From Buddleja alternifolia (taxonomy: Eukaryota > Streptophyta > Magnoliopsida > Lamiales > Scrophulariaceae), in the NCBI GenBank assembly GCA_019426215.1, contig CM033396.1, forward strand, positions 32,407,154 to 32,471,153: a stretch of 64,000 nucleotides of DNA, given 5' to 3'. The notes under the pieces are model-generated. The model searched no databases. It saw only the letters and a list, made by a program, of their open reading frames with translations, and was not told where the DNA came from. The translations under genes were made by a program, and so were the position numbers. Below are positions 11,214 through 23,080 of this stretch, one piece after another; the stretch's first letter is position 1; every line of letters begins with the position of its first letter.

Positions 11214-11715
11214 GTTATTAAGGTAATTAAATTCTCTTCATACTCTTGAATTGTATAATGACAAATTCCTTAGGCTCTGTTTGTTTGCCAGGTAACGGAA
11301 TCCAAATTGAGAATCAGATATCTAGTAATCAGATCTTCAGTTATCTGATTCCATAATAGTATTTAGTTGTGTCTAGAAAATAGAATAAAGAGCTTTTTAA
11401 TGTTTAGTTCATGCACATTTTTTTTTTTGGAAGAAGTAAGTTTAATTCATGCACATTTCATAAAAAATGAAAGTCACATTTGAAAACTTTCATTAAATTA
11501 ACATAATTTCTAAGTTAGTTTATTTGTATACGTTGTGTCACCTAAACATGTGAAATTTTTATATTAAAAAAGTTAATATATTTTCATACTGACTGTAAAA
11601 TTGTATGCATAATTAATATTTAAATACTAATTATTAAAACAGTAAATTAATTTGACTGTGACACGTCAAACCAATTAATGGGTCCAAAATGTGGATTATG
11701 AACAATAGATTACTG

Positions 11716-11777
11716 AATATATATATATATATTATATGTATGTGTGTGTGTGTGTGTATATATATATATTTATATAT
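11716..11777. repeat. (AT)n(TG)n(AT)n microsatellite
   Basis: A run of AT dinucleotides, then about nine TG units, then AT again. Confidence 0.9.
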
Positions 11778-11794
11778 TGCTTGGTTATCATTAG

Positions 11795-12421
11795 GCAAAT
11801 TGTAAGTTTAGTCGCATAGGATAGGGCTATTTTAATTTTAGTTCCGCACTTTACACGAATTTAGAAAAAATCTCAATAATTTGATAAAGTTCCAATGTTA
11901 ATCCTTTTTTTAAGTAATGTTGATTCTGCACTTTATTTTTCATTTGTTTTTAATGGAAAAACTAACAGAATGGACCATTCCCTCAAACTCTAATAGAATG
12001 GAAAACTGAAAATTGCATTTTGCCCCCTGAAACTATATATCTTGTATCAAACACCCCCTAAACATATTTTTTTTGTTATTTACCCCTTTGAAAATTTAAA
12101 ATAAAAAGCGAGAAAAAAGAAACATAAATATCGTCTTCCCTAACAGTTTTTAACTTTTTATTATTTTTCAAGGGGTAAGTAACATTAATATTTGTTTAGG
12201 GTATTTAATACAACTTGCATAGTTTAGGGGGGCAAAATGTTATTTTTTTAAAACATTCCGTTAGTTTTCGTTAACTTTTAATGAAAAATAAACTATGTGA
12301 CTAACATTGTTTAAAAAAATAACTAATATTGCAATTTTTTCAAATTATTGAGACATTTTTTAAAATCACGTAAAGTGTGGGACCAAAACTAAAAGAGCCC
12401 TGTCCATGCTACTCAATTTGC
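11795..12421. mobile_element. 627-bp foldback / MITE-like element
   Basis: The left end GCAAATTGTAAGTTTAGTCG pairs with the right end ACTCAATTTGC. The complementarity continues inward for hundreds of bases: GGGCTATTTTAATTTTAGTTC against AAAACTAAAAGAGCCC; CACTTTA against TAAAGTG; TTTGCCCCCTGAAACTATA against AGTTTAGGGGGGCAAAA. The whole element is an imperfect hairpin. I could not identify a clear TSD, so the superfamily is open. Confidence 0.65.
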
Positions 12422-13471
12422 AGTTATGCAGTTATCGTTACACAGAAATTAAGAATGTTAATTGATTACCTTATTACTAGTTAGACAGGTGTTAAGTAAT
12501 TACTTGATCAATAGTATTTAAATAGCTAGACTATGTTTCTCTAATAATTTATAACTTGTAATCTGTTTTATTAGCAAATTGACCGTTGCTTCATTCAGGT
12601 ACTCATTGATACACTTGATTATATATGTTGATTATTTATCAAAAAAAAAAAAGATTATATATGTTGATTGTTAAAATAGGTAAGTAGTTGGTTATATATG
12701 GATTCGCTAAAGTTGATACACATAAATATTGTTAGTTCCCTCTTAAACATTATTCTGTTGTATCAGTAATTACTATCTAGTAATTGATCATTTTTTACCT
12801 GGTTAAGTTTCTATTGAATGAGTAAATGCTTAATATCTGTATGTTAATAATAAAATGTCTGATGATATTTGATATTGCTATAAAAATTAGTTAATTAACA
12901 AATCATAATATATACATATTAATTAACCAAAATAGTTTTGTGTCAACCTGTAAAATATGAGCTCATTCGATGGTTACTTAAAGGAGTGAACATACGGTGT
13001 TTTTTTATTGTGAACAGAATTATTATGTCACACACAGTTGAACAGATAAAAGTATGTACCCGCTGAAGTGGAAGATGTTATGTTCGTGAGGGGCCTCAAC
13101 TTAGCGACAAATTACATACTAGAATAAGTTCTATATTATGAGTGTTTTATTTATTAGTTTACTTTATTCAGCAATGTTTAGTGTTATTATCATTCATAAA
13201 GATAAAGATCACATCATAAATGTATTTTGTATAATTAACTCAAATGAACATTAATGTCATTAAATAAAATGTTGCACCTTTCAACTTCCAATATTCCAAT
13301 ATTATGATATCCTATGATTAATATACAAATCCTACTAAAACCTACTACACCACTTCCTCATTCGAGTTAATCCTTTCGTCTCCAGAAATTACTATAGATT
13401 TCTTAGTGGTGTATTGAGGAATGTAACAAAGTCCAATTCTACCCCTTCCACATTCAAAGCATAAATATGTG
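12422..13471. other. AT-rich interval without recognisable gene
   Basis: I see no long frame, splice-compatible exon set or RNA gene here. An A run at 12641-12651 and many AT-only stretches are the only structure. It is the pre-insertion flank of the copia-2 element that follows. Confidence 0.5.
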
Positions 13472-13476
13472 TTCCC

Positions 13477-13591
13477 TGTCAGAAGATTATTTACTTATTT
13501 ACATTATGCCTTATTAATTTACTTTTTTCCTTGTAAGACTATATATTGGTTTTACTTTCAATAATAGTTAAGGAGTATTATTCATTCAATA
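13477..13591 (+). mobile_element. 5' LTR of copia-2
   Basis: Starts TGTCAGAAGATTATTTAC and ends near ATTCATTCAATA. It matches the 3' LTR closely (TTATTTACATTATGCCTTAT, GTAAGACTATATA, AAGGAGTATTATTCATTCA). About 115 bp is very short for a copia LTR. Confidence 0.85.
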
Positions 13592-15224
13592 GGGTATCAA
13601 GCCTAACCTAATTTTTTCTCTCCCATAAGTAGCAGCTGCCGCCTCCCATCCTTTAGCCGTGCAGCCGCCGTTTTTTTTTTCTTCACACCATCGCTATTGG
13701 TAATCTCTCTCTCTAAACTTTTCCCACCTTTTTTAAGTCGTTTGCTTCTCTTCAATGCAAAATTCTTCCACTTATACAAGCCTTCTTTGCCGCTGAAAAA
13801 AACCCTTACATGATACAAGTAATTCAATCTTAGTTTCTTTACTTTATTTCTTGCGTTTTGATTCGTATTTCGATCAATTCCAATGTCTACCACAGACGAA
13901 ACCCTCGAAAACTCAACCCCCACTATCGATCCCCTAAAACCGCCCACCCTCCATCCCGCTCTTCATGCCAAAAATATTTACACATCTTTTGGTTTTAAAT
14001 TGTCTGATCAAGACTCTAATTAATTATAAGTTATGGCGAGGAGAACAAACGAATCCGATAATGATTGGTTTGCAATTGACTCTACCATCAAACGTTGGTT
14101 TTACTCAACCATTAACATAAAACTTTTGAAAAATCTTGATCTCAAGTCTGCTATTGCCAGTGATGTCTGGTTTGCCATTCAGGACAATTTCCAAAACAAC
14201 AAAGCTACCCGTTCTCACCAAATAAATGAATGTTTTAGAAACTTTTCCAAAGGAAACCTTTCCATCTCTCAATACTGTTAAGAGATGAGGTCTATGTTTG
14301 ATACTTTGGCTGATTTAGATTGTCGTGTGACCGATTAAGACTCATGCTTCAATTTTCACATGGTTTACCAGAATCTTACCTCCTCTAGTCACTATAATCA
14401 CCACAAAACCTCCCCTCCCATCTTTCCTTGAAGTTCGAAACCTTTAAGTCACTCATGAAGCCCGAAAACCGTTTTCATCCATCGCCATCTCCCACTGATC
14501 GACCATTGCGTTATTTTCTCAAAACCAGAATGGCAGAAATACTTATTGTAACAATAGAAACAAAGGAAAGAATGCAGGTCGTACTACTGGTCGTGGTGGT
14601 GGTCACCCAAGCGTCAATATTAGGGTAAAAAATCAAATGCATCATCTTATCTAGTAAACAATGCTTCGTATTTGAATTCGGGTATCTCTCTACATTATAT
14701 TTAGCATACATCGACTGGTCCACATCTTCTCGTGCCATACCAGCCCTCCTTAGGTCCACAAACGGCATCTTATGCGGCTTAACCACCTTCACCCCAGTTC
14801 CTCGATAATTGGGTGCTTCTACCTTCGTCTCCTATACCCGAACTGCTCCCTAGTCCCGGCCCATCTACACCATCTGCCCACAATTCCGCCTCTGCTATCT
14901 CACCATTTCCACCACATGCTTGGTCCACTCCATACGACCATACTCTACCATCATCTCCGTCATCCGTCTATTCTTCTGTTGCTCCGACTGACTTGTCATC
15001 ACTCTTCCAGACATTGACTCTTCAACAACCTGATGAAAATTGGTACATGGATACAGGGGCGACATCTCGTATGTCACCTCACCCAGGTAACTTGCATAAT
15101 CCTGAACTTTGTGTGTTATCTAAGTCTATTGTTGTGGGAAATGGTGCTGTTATACCAGTTAGTTCCATTGGTTCGAGTTCTATGTCGTCTTCTTCCCACC
15201 CCCTTCATTTAAATGGTGTCCTAG

Positions 15225-17151
15225 TGTTAAGTTAATGTCCTCAAATGCCACTAGAGGATTAGTAATTGAAAGGTCATTATCAAATTGTAATTGTTTTTAA
15301 TCAATCAATAAAAAGGCATTTTAGTTGTTTACTTTTATATTAGCATTTATATATTGTAATCATCTATAAGTCCATAAACACAAGAGTCAACTCTCTAAGG
15401 CACTAGAGGAGTTTGATACTTGTGTACTAAATTAGACTGCAAGTCAAAGATTTTTTTTTTTTTTTTGGAAATCTCAGGGTAAATCTCCGTCAGTCACCTA
15501 GCAGAGTAAACCTGCCCATACGCAATAGCCCGCAAATCATGTATAGGGGTAATCCGCCCTAGGTTACCTATAGGCGAAGAGCTCAATAAGCGCAGGAGCC
15601 CCCAGGGGAGGATGTAAGAGTAAAACCCGCCATCCTCTTCTCCTAGATTTCGAACCCAGGTGGGTTCTCACAGCAAATGCCTTGTGGACCACTAGACCAC
15701 ACCCCTTTGCTTAAGTCAAAGATTTTCAGTTGGGCATTGAAAATCATAAAGACTTGTATGATATGAATTTTAACAAGAAAGGTATCCGTCAATCACTAGG
15801 AAGTAGTGAAGAACTCATATCATAGGTGCACTGATGGAGATAGTGGCACTCAGATATGACTCGCATCGATTCTGTGACATGGGTTTTCATTCTTTGACAG
15901 TTATTGACAAAATTGATTAATTGTAATAGGTGTGTCTGAACTTTAGATTTGAGGAATCGAGTTGAAGATATACTTGTGACATTAGGTTTGTCATTAGAGT
16001 AGTTAGGCCCAATTCACCCGTTGGTGGGGTCAACCTCGAACTGCAACCTAATGGGCAAGTAGTAATCTTAACTGGTATCCAAGATGAGATTCGTTCCCTC
16101 GTAAGTGAACGAGGAATTATCCTATGCATCTATAAGTAAGTTAGATCTTAAAGTCTTTGGCCAAAGCATTCACTGATCTGAACTTATTATAAATAAAGCA
16201 TAGTATCAAGTTAGTGAGTTTAAGTAAAAACCATGACTCTCACTTAACCGAGATATGGAAACGAAGAGTTTGTATTCACACAATATTTACAAATGGAAAG
16301 GTAAAAATGATCTAATCATTTCATCTTATTTGGGTTAAAATATGGACCACTTGACTATCTAGGTGGGACCCATATTCAATAGAATCCTCCCATTGCCAAA
16401 TATAGATGAACCTAAAGAGTCACGCTTAAAAAGGAAAAATTGATGGAAAAATGGAATATTTCTTGTGGTAATATTTTAAGTATTGGATACTTAAAATTAA
16501 ATAAATGGAATTAATTATTTGAGGAAACAAGATAATTCATTTATGATTTATTTAATATATTATTTCTTGGAGAAATAAAATTAATTAAATAGGTTATCTA
16601 TTATTTAATTAGATTAATCAATTAGATTGAATTAATTAATTAAATACTAGATTACACTAAGCTCAAATTGATGCACCAAGTGACACACCAAGCCTTAAGG
16701 GGGGCGGCTACTAGGCGTGTAATATGGGCTTAATTTGAGCCTAAGATAATAACTTAAGTGATATAAATATCACATTAGTTATAAGCCTAGGTCATAAGTT
16801 GCATTACAAAACACCACAAGAAAAAGAATTCCTCTCCCTTCTTCTCTCTAGCCGTCGATCACAAGCAAGAAAAGGAGGAAGATTTTTTCATCAAATATTT
16901 TTCAACAAGACAATTTAGAGGCAGAACAATTGGACTGCTTGGATCATCATAGTTTCAGCCGGAGCAATTTCACGAAGAAGTTCAAGAATTCAAGATCCTA
17001 GGAATTATCAACCACTTCGCTACAACAGGTAAAGTTGTTTTACCCTATCGTACATATGTATGATTAAACCCCGGGATTGATCCTGTTATGGAAAAATCCA
17101 AAAAAACTTAAATTCCGTTTTTCACTGCTTTTGGTTAATTTTCCCCCAACA
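15225..17151 (+). mobile_element. Solo LTR inside copia-2 (first), BARE/Angela-like
   Basis: A 1,927-bp block beginning TGTTAAGTTAATG and ending TTTTCCCCCAACA, flanked by CCTAG on both sides (15220-15224 and 17152-17156). It has no coding potential and no PBS or polypurine tract, so it is a solo LTR or a non-autonomous element. It shares long stretches with the second block at 17440-19130, for example AGGCCCAATTCAC.CGTTGG at 16006 and 17966. It interrupts the copia-2 frame between protease and integrase and was itself invaded by a SINE. Confidence 0.85.
15451..15712 (-). mobile_element. tRNA-derived SINE
   Basis: On the minus strand the element starts near 15712 with GGTGTGGTCTAGTGG (A-box-like) and carries a B box GGTTCGAAATC about 50 bases on. 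It ends in a poly(A) tail, seen here as 16 T at 15451-15466. It is flanked by AAGTCAAAGATTTT at 15441-15454 and 15713-15726, a 14-bp TSD. An internal Pol III promoter, A-rich tail and long TSD together identify a SINE mobilised by a LINE reverse transcriptase. Confidence 0.85.
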
Positions 17152-17439
17152 CCTAGTATGTCCTCATCTTTTTAAGAATCTTCTCTCTGACCATCAATTC
17201 ACTCGTGAAAATCATTGTTCAATCGAATTTGACACTTATGGTTTTTCTGTGAAGAATCTTAAGTTGGGCGACTTAATTCTCTTGAGTGATAGTGGTGGTG
17301 AGCTTTATCCCATTCGAGAACTTCAATTAGCCCCTCCTACCACCCTCCCTCTCGCTCATGTCATCTCAAACGTTTGACATCGTCGTCTTGGTCAACCCAG
17401 CGCTTCTATCTTCCATTTTCTTTGCTCGAGCCATTTGAT

Positions 17440-19130
17440 TGTTGGAAATGTGCCCTTGATACCAAAGATGAGTTAGAATATAAGGCACAAGTTTATATTA
17501 TGCAACCTCTAATTAATATAAAGGCAATAGTATGTTGTTCATATAATTCTTGATGGCATCTATAAAGTCTTAAATGAACAACTAGTCCATGTGCGTCAGG
17601 GCAAACCTTTGCACTCCTTATAGTAGTTAAGGAGATAGGCACTGGAAGGGTTTGATACTTGATCACTTAAATGGTTCGTAAGTCAGAGAATCTCAATTGG
17701 GCATTGAGATTTGTATGAACTTGTATGACACATGCTCTGACAAAAGAGTGTCAGTTGAACACTATGGGATAGTGGGAGTTTGTGTCATAGATACATTGAT
17801 GGGATTAGTGTATTCGAACACGGCTCGTAGTAATCCGATTACATGAATTTTTACTCAATGACTGTCAACGATTGAATTACTGATTATGAAGGTATGCGTG
17901 AGCCTTAGACAAGAGGAATTACAGTCACAGTGTGCATGTAACGTTGGATTCTTTCATCAAAGTAGTTAGGCCCAATTCACACGTTGGTGGGGCCGACCTC
18001 GAAGTGCGTTCCAATGGACAAGTAGCATGTGAGTTGATTGCCAATAGGGAATTTACTGTCTCGAAAGTAAACGAGAAGTATCCTATGCGATCATAAGTAA
18101 ATGAGATTAGAAGTCTCTGCCTAGAGCTAATGAACTAACTCGTGTTCGATAATCTCATATTACTATGATTCTTAAGCATAGCATCGAGTCCTGTGAGTTT
18201 GACATATTCCATGGCTCTCACTCCATCGGGATACGTCAGTAAAGGGCTTATACTCATATGGTATTCATATTCTAGAGGTTCGTAATGACACAGTCATTTC
18301 GTACTCGATTGGGCTACGGTGTGGGGCCATAGTGCCGGCTAGGTGTCACCCACATCCATTGGTATCCTCCCATTGCCAATCAAGATGAACCTATAGAGTC
18401 GCGCTATAAAGGAATAGACTGGAAAATCAAGTCTTATATTTGGAGGGTGTTTTGGTAATTTGTCCTCTAGAAGGACGAATTAATTAATTGGACAAAATAA
18501 TTTAATTGGTTGTTTAATTGGATTAAACAACGGTAAATTAAATTAATTAGTTTGAATATTTAATTGACTAGGTTAATTAAACATTTAAACTAGAATAATA
18601 ATTATTTAATTAATTAATTAATTAATGTTGATTTAATCAATATATATTTTGATTGGATTAAATATTAATTGATTTAATTAATTAAACTAAGTTGACTGGT
18701 TCAACATAGCCCAATTAATTGTCCAGTAGTCCTATGGTGCGTGTACTGTTGGGCTTTAAGTTGGAGGATTTATTTAATCCTCCAACACAAGCCAAAGAAC
18801 ACAATAATTCAATTATGTGAAATTCCTCCATCAGAAATACAATGCAGAGAAAAGCTCTCTTCCACTCTCTCTCATTCTAGCCACCACGTTGGAGAAAGAG
18901 ATGATGATTTCCGGAGTCGATTCCACCGCATGATGATCTAAAGACGATACAGTTGAACCGTTGGAGAAGATTGAAGAATCGCGAGGACTAAAGATTGAAT
19001 ACGTGAAAAGGTAAGTTTTTCGTATTTATCTTTTTCTTGTTTAAATCAACAAAAGCCACAAATTAATCCTGATTTGGTAATCCAGATCTGTTTTTCGTTT
19101 TCGCTGCGCATGCCGACAGGATTCCCAACA
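17440..19130 (+). mobile_element. Solo LTR inside copia-2 (second), BARE/Angela-like
   Basis: A 1,691-bp block starting TGTTGGAAATGTGCCC and ending GACAGGATTCCCAACA, with TTGAT duplicated at 17435-17439 and 19131-19135. The start closely resembles the LTR start I remember for the cereal Angela/WIS/BARE copia group, and the length (~1.7 kb) also fits. No internal region is present, so it is a recombined solo LTR. It interrupts the copia-2 integrase. It is the same family as 15225-17151 but clearly diverged, so the two arrived independently. Confidence 0.85.
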
Positions 19131-20013
19131 TTGATTTCTTGTAATAAGTTTAGTGATGATTCCATATGCTCTGCTTGTCAACTAGGAAAGCGCAAAAGCT
19201 TGCTTTTTTCCCTTTCTAGGTCTGTTAGTAATGGTTTATTTGATATTCTTCATTTTGATTTATGGACATTGCCATTACCTAGTTTGAATGGTTTTCGGTG
19301 TTACATTTTGTTTATTGATGACATCTCGCATTTTTATGGGGTTTTCTTCTATGCTCTAAATCTGATGCTTTTAGCGTTTTAACGAATTTCTCTACTTATG
19401 TTAAAACTCAATTCAATCACACTATCAAAATTTTTCAATGTGACCGTGGTGGTGAGTCTGACAACAAAAAAATTCATGATCTTTTTAATCACAATGGCAT
19501 CAACTTTCGTTTCTCATGCCCACACAAACCACAACAAAATGGTAAGGCAGAGCGAACCACTCAAAATGTGAACAATATCATTCGCACTTTACTATTTCAG
19601 GCTCTTCTTCCTCCATCGTTTTGGGTCGAAGCTTTGAACATGGAAATTCATCTTCTTAACCTTCTTTCCACTACCACTCTCTCTTTTTGGACTCTGTTTG
19701 AATTACTTTACAACGTTTTTCACGCGTACTATCATTTGTGTGTCTTCAATTGTCTCTGTTATCCCAGTTTGTCCTCCACAGCTCCCCACAAGCTCGCACC
19801 TTGTTCTTCTCCTTGTCTCTTTCTCGACTATCCATCTCACCACAAAAGTTATCGATGTTTGGATCTCTCCACCAACAAAATCATTGTTTCTTGTCACGTG
19901 CATTTCAATGAGGATATCTTTCCATTCCACTTTCTCTTTGTCCTACGCCAACCGACGGATATGACTTCTATCATCTGATAATGAACCTTCTCCTTTTTTT
20001 AGGTATTCTAATT

Positions 20014-20166
20014 CCAACATTTGGACACCTGTCACCTCACGTTCTAACATTGCCCCTGTTGCATCCGTTGAGCCTACTGCTTCCAACGTTCGGACACCCA
20101 TCGCACAACGTTCGAATATTGATTCTAGTTCCACAAGCCCTCTTCTGCCCGAGACATTCGAATGTC
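20014..20166. repeat. TTCGAA-centred motif pairs within copia-2
   Basis: Between integrase and RT the motif family CCAACGTTCGRA recurs: centres at 20020 and 20042, 20089 and 20111, and a single at 20157. Within each pair the centres are 22 bp apart. The best copies are CCAACGTTCGGAC (20083) and ACAACGTTCGAATATTG (20106). The same motif and spacing fill the Athila element at 22669-34396. Confidence 0.75.
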
Positions 20167-21580
20167 CCTCCTTCCTCCGGGATTTTCTCCTAATCCTACT
20201 CAGGACCCTCATTTTTTCACCTTATACCACACACTCTAAGTTCGGTATATATCTTCAAACCCAAAACTATTCTTACTCTCTTAGCCTCGAACTCTCTACT
20301 GCTCTCTCCCATTCCCTGCTCTCACGTTCAAGCTCTTCACAACCCCAATGGTACTTGGGATCTCGTTCTATGCCCCCCTAATGCGAATCTTGTCGGGTCA
20401 AAATGGATTTTCCATCATAAATTCCACTCCGATGGGTCCCTAGAATGTTACAAAGCTTGCCTCGTTGCCCTAGGCTTTACCCAACATCTTGGAATTGACT
20501 CTGATGACACTTTTAGTCCCATTGTTACGCCAACGACCATTCGAACTGTCCTTAGTCTTGCTATTTTGTGCGATTGGCCCATTCACCAACTCGATGTTAA
20601 AAATGTTTTTCTCAATGGTCACCCAACTAAAACTGTGTACATGAAACAACCACCCAACTTCTAGAATTCCCAATTTTTCACTCATGTCTATCATCTCAAG
20701 AAAGCCCTTTACAGTCTCAAACAAGCGCCTCATGTCAGGAACCATCGGTTTGCCTCATACATCGCCACCCTTGATTTCCTCCATAGTCAGGCTCGTGCAT
20801 CTATCTTCATCCTTCGTTGCGGTCCTGATATTGCAAATCTCCTTCTATATGTCGATGACGTTGTTCTCACCACCTCATCTTCCTCTCTTCTGTCTCATGT
20901 TACACGCCTTCTCTCTTGTAAGTTCTTCATGACTGATCTTGGTCAACTCCATTACTTCTTAGGAATTTCTGTTAAGCGTTGTGCTTATGGCTTATTTCTT
21001 TCGCAGGCCAAATTCGCCCCAGAGATTATTACCCGTGTCGGCATGACTTCCTGTAATCCCGTTACCACTCATGTAGATACTCACTCTAAACTCTCATCCT
21101 CTTCTAGTAGTCCGGTCTTTGATCCCACTCTTTACCGCAGTCTTGCCAACCCTTCAGTATCTTACATTAACTCGTCTTGATATTGTATATGCCATTCAGC
21201 AAATCTATCTCTTCATGCATGACCCCTGTGATTCCCTCATGAACGCTCTTAAGCGTATCATTCTCTATATTTAGGGTTCTATTACTCAAGGTCTTCTCCT
21301 TCGTCCATCCTCTATTGATCAATTCATTGCATACTTTGCCTCTGACTGGGCTGGTTGTCCTGATATTCATCATTCCACTTCTAGTTTTTGTGTCTACTTG
21401 GTTGATAATTTGTTGTCCTGGTCTTCTAAGAGCCAACTCATTCTCTCTCGTTCTATTGCAGAGGCTGGATATCGTGGTGTAGCCAATGATGTAGCTGAAG
21501 CTTGTTGACTTCGTAATCTTTTACTTGAGCTCCATTGTCCCCTTACAAAAGCATCTATTGTTTACTGTGATAACATTAGC

Positions 21581-22248
21581 TAGGGCTGCAAACGAGCCCA
21601 ACCTAATGAAATTCAGGCTCGAGCTCGGGCTCAAACTCGACGAGCCTCATTTTCTAAGGCTCGAGTTCAAGCTCGAAGAAGACGAGCCGAGCTCGAACTT
21701 GAAGTAAAAATTAATTTAATTATTTTTTTTCTTTTTTTAGAAAACAAAATAAGTTATGTTTTTTTGCTTATAACAATACGTTAATAATGTATAATATATA
21801 TTATTCAGATAAACAATAAGTATTATTAAAATAAATTATAAGTAATATCTTATATTCAATAAGTATTTAGAAAATAGAGGAGGCTGTTGTGAATACATGA
21901 TTTTACTAAATTATTTTATAGAAAAGTATATCATATCAACTAAAATATATAATCTTATAATTGTTGTTGTTGTTTTGCACGATTTGAACAAAATAGAAAA
22001 AAACAAACTTAAGTATTATTAAACTATGTTGTACATAAAATTGTAAGTATTATTTTTATGAAATTCGAGTAGTTTGAGTCATATATTAAAAATTAATATA
22101 AAATAATAATAAAAACTCACGAGCCGACTCATGAGCATATGAACAACTATAAGTGAGCTCGAGCTCGAAATAGCTCAAGCTTGAGCTGAGATCTAGTCGA
22201 GCCGGCTCACCATGCTCGTGAGCCGGCTCGACTCACCTTACACCCCTA
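21581..22248. mobile_element. hAT-type MITE in the copia-2 RNase H region
   Basis: 668 bp with terminal inverted repeats TAGGGCTGCAAACGAGCC and GGCTCGACTCACCTTACACCCCTA. It is flanked by 8-bp sites ACATTAGC (21573-21580) and ATATTAGC (22249-22256), one mismatch. A TAGGG... end with an 8-bp TSD is typical for hAT. The arms are rich in GCTCGAGCTCG and surround an AT-rich core. Removing it rejoins the copia-2 RNase H reading. Confidence 0.85.
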
Positions 22249-22468
22249 ATATTAGCTCTATCGTCTAATCCAGTTCAGCACCATTGCACTAAACATGTTG
22301 AGTTAGATTTGCATTTTATTTGAGAACGTGTCACAGTGGGTGAAGTCCGTGTACTTCATGTACTGTCATCACGTCAGTTTGCAAATGTGTTCATTAAGGG
22401 CCTACCCTCGGCTTTATTTTTGGAATTCAAGTCCTGGTCAGTCTCCTCCCTTTTCAACTGCGGTGGAG

Positions 22469-22580
22469 TGTTAGAAGATTATTTCCTTATTTACATTATG
22501 CCTTATTTACTTTTTTGTTGTAAGACTATATATATTGGTTTTAATTTCAAAAAAAGTTAAGGAGTATTATTCATTCAACA
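22469..22580 (+). mobile_element. 3' LTR of copia-2
   Basis: TGTTAGAAGATTATTTCC to TATTCATTCAACA, preceded by GCGGTGGAG and followed by TSD TTCCC. It differs from the 5' LTR by a few substitutions and small indels, consistent with an old insertion. Confidence 0.9.
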
Positions 22581-22932
22581 TTCCCTTCCAGTTTCATTCT
22601 CATTATTTCTTGTCAAAATTACAGCCTGAATATGTGTTCCTCAATTATGTGAATATTGGAAAAAGTTTTGATAGGTGTGAGATTTATGGGTTATAGAGCC
22701 TCATATTCATTGTGTTTACATTGGTTTATGCATGATTTATGCCACATATGCGCTTAATTTGTGTGCTTATTGAGTAAAGGTGGAAAATCATTGCAATTGA
22801 GGAAAATGGGTCGGAAACGCAGAATTTCCAAGTATTTAGAGAATGAATTTGACAAATGTTTCTTCTACAAAGTTGTAGAGCTATGTCTTAGCTTCATGCG
22901 GCAGCTTGAATCATCTAAAATGGAAACAGTAG

Positions 22933-22962
22933 CAATTTCTCTTCTGCGCAGAAGAGAAATTG
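22933..22962. repeat. 30-bp perfect palindrome in the 5' LTR
   Basis: CAATTTCTCTTCTGC followed directly by its exact reverse complement. The 3' LTR has only the right arm (AAAGAGAAATTG at 33671) and a longer, different left flank, so the palindrome was created in this copy, apparently by a local deletion. Confidence 0.9.
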
Positions 22963-22971
22963 TTACTGCAT

Positions 22972-23080
22972 CCAACGTTCGAACGTTGGACATGTTCGAA
23001 CGTCAGCCTAGTCAACGCCCAGTCACACAACTTATGCCACATCACAACGTTCGAACGTTGGGTTGGTGACGTTCGAACGC
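22972..23080. repeat. TTCGAA-centred palindromes of the 5' LTR
   Basis: The perfect 18-bp palindrome CCAACGTTCGAACGTTGG is at 22972-22989, with a second half-copy 17 bp on (TTCGAA 22995). Next, CAACGTTCGAACGTTG is at 23045-23060, with a second centre exactly 22 bp on (23050 to 23072). In the 3' LTR the first pair also has 22-bp spacing; here 5 bp were lost. Confidence 0.85.

Larger units (their letters stand above)
13883..22455 (+). pseudogene. copia-2 gag-pol, degenerate and interrupted
   Basis: Pieces in order: gag from ATG 13883 (LWRE-like start, then WFAIDSTIKRWFYS and IASDVWFAI, 14035-14280); protease NWYMDTGATSRMS (15038-15075); pre-integrase after the first insertion (17157-17434, HRRLGQPS). 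Integrase resumes after the second insertion (19136-19950, CSACQLGK, FDLWTLP, QCDRGGE, PQQNGKAER). RT is at 20340-21180 with an intact YVDD (20851-20862), followed by RNase H fragments to 21580 and 22257-22455. Stops and frameshifts occur in every domain, so it is long dead. Joining the flanks of each insertion restores continuous homology, which confirms the insertion borders. Confidence 0.85.
13477..22580 (+). mobile_element. Composite Ty1/copia element with short LTRs (copia-2)
   Basis: The two LTRs (13477-13591 and 22469-22580) are near-identical, and the element is flanked by the 5-bp duplication TTCCC (13472-13476 and 22581-22585). This proves one original insertion. A PBS-like GGGTATCAAGCC (compare initiator-Met TGGTATCAGAGC) follows the 5' LTR, and a purine-rich GCGGTGGAG precedes the 3' LTR. 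The original length was about 4.8 kb. It grew to 9.1 kb by later insertions at 15225-17151, 17440-19130 and 21581-22248. Confidence 0.9.

Noticed and set aside
11270..12490. A larger hAT- or PIF-like element starting GGCTCTGTTTGTTTGCC
   Set aside because: Only one end looks like a transposon terminus. I could not find a matching inverted end or TSD.
13603..13947. Minus-strand 114-codon frame
   Set aside because: It overlaps the copia-2 leader and gag start on the other strand and has a lysine-rich composition that comes from T- and C-rich DNA.
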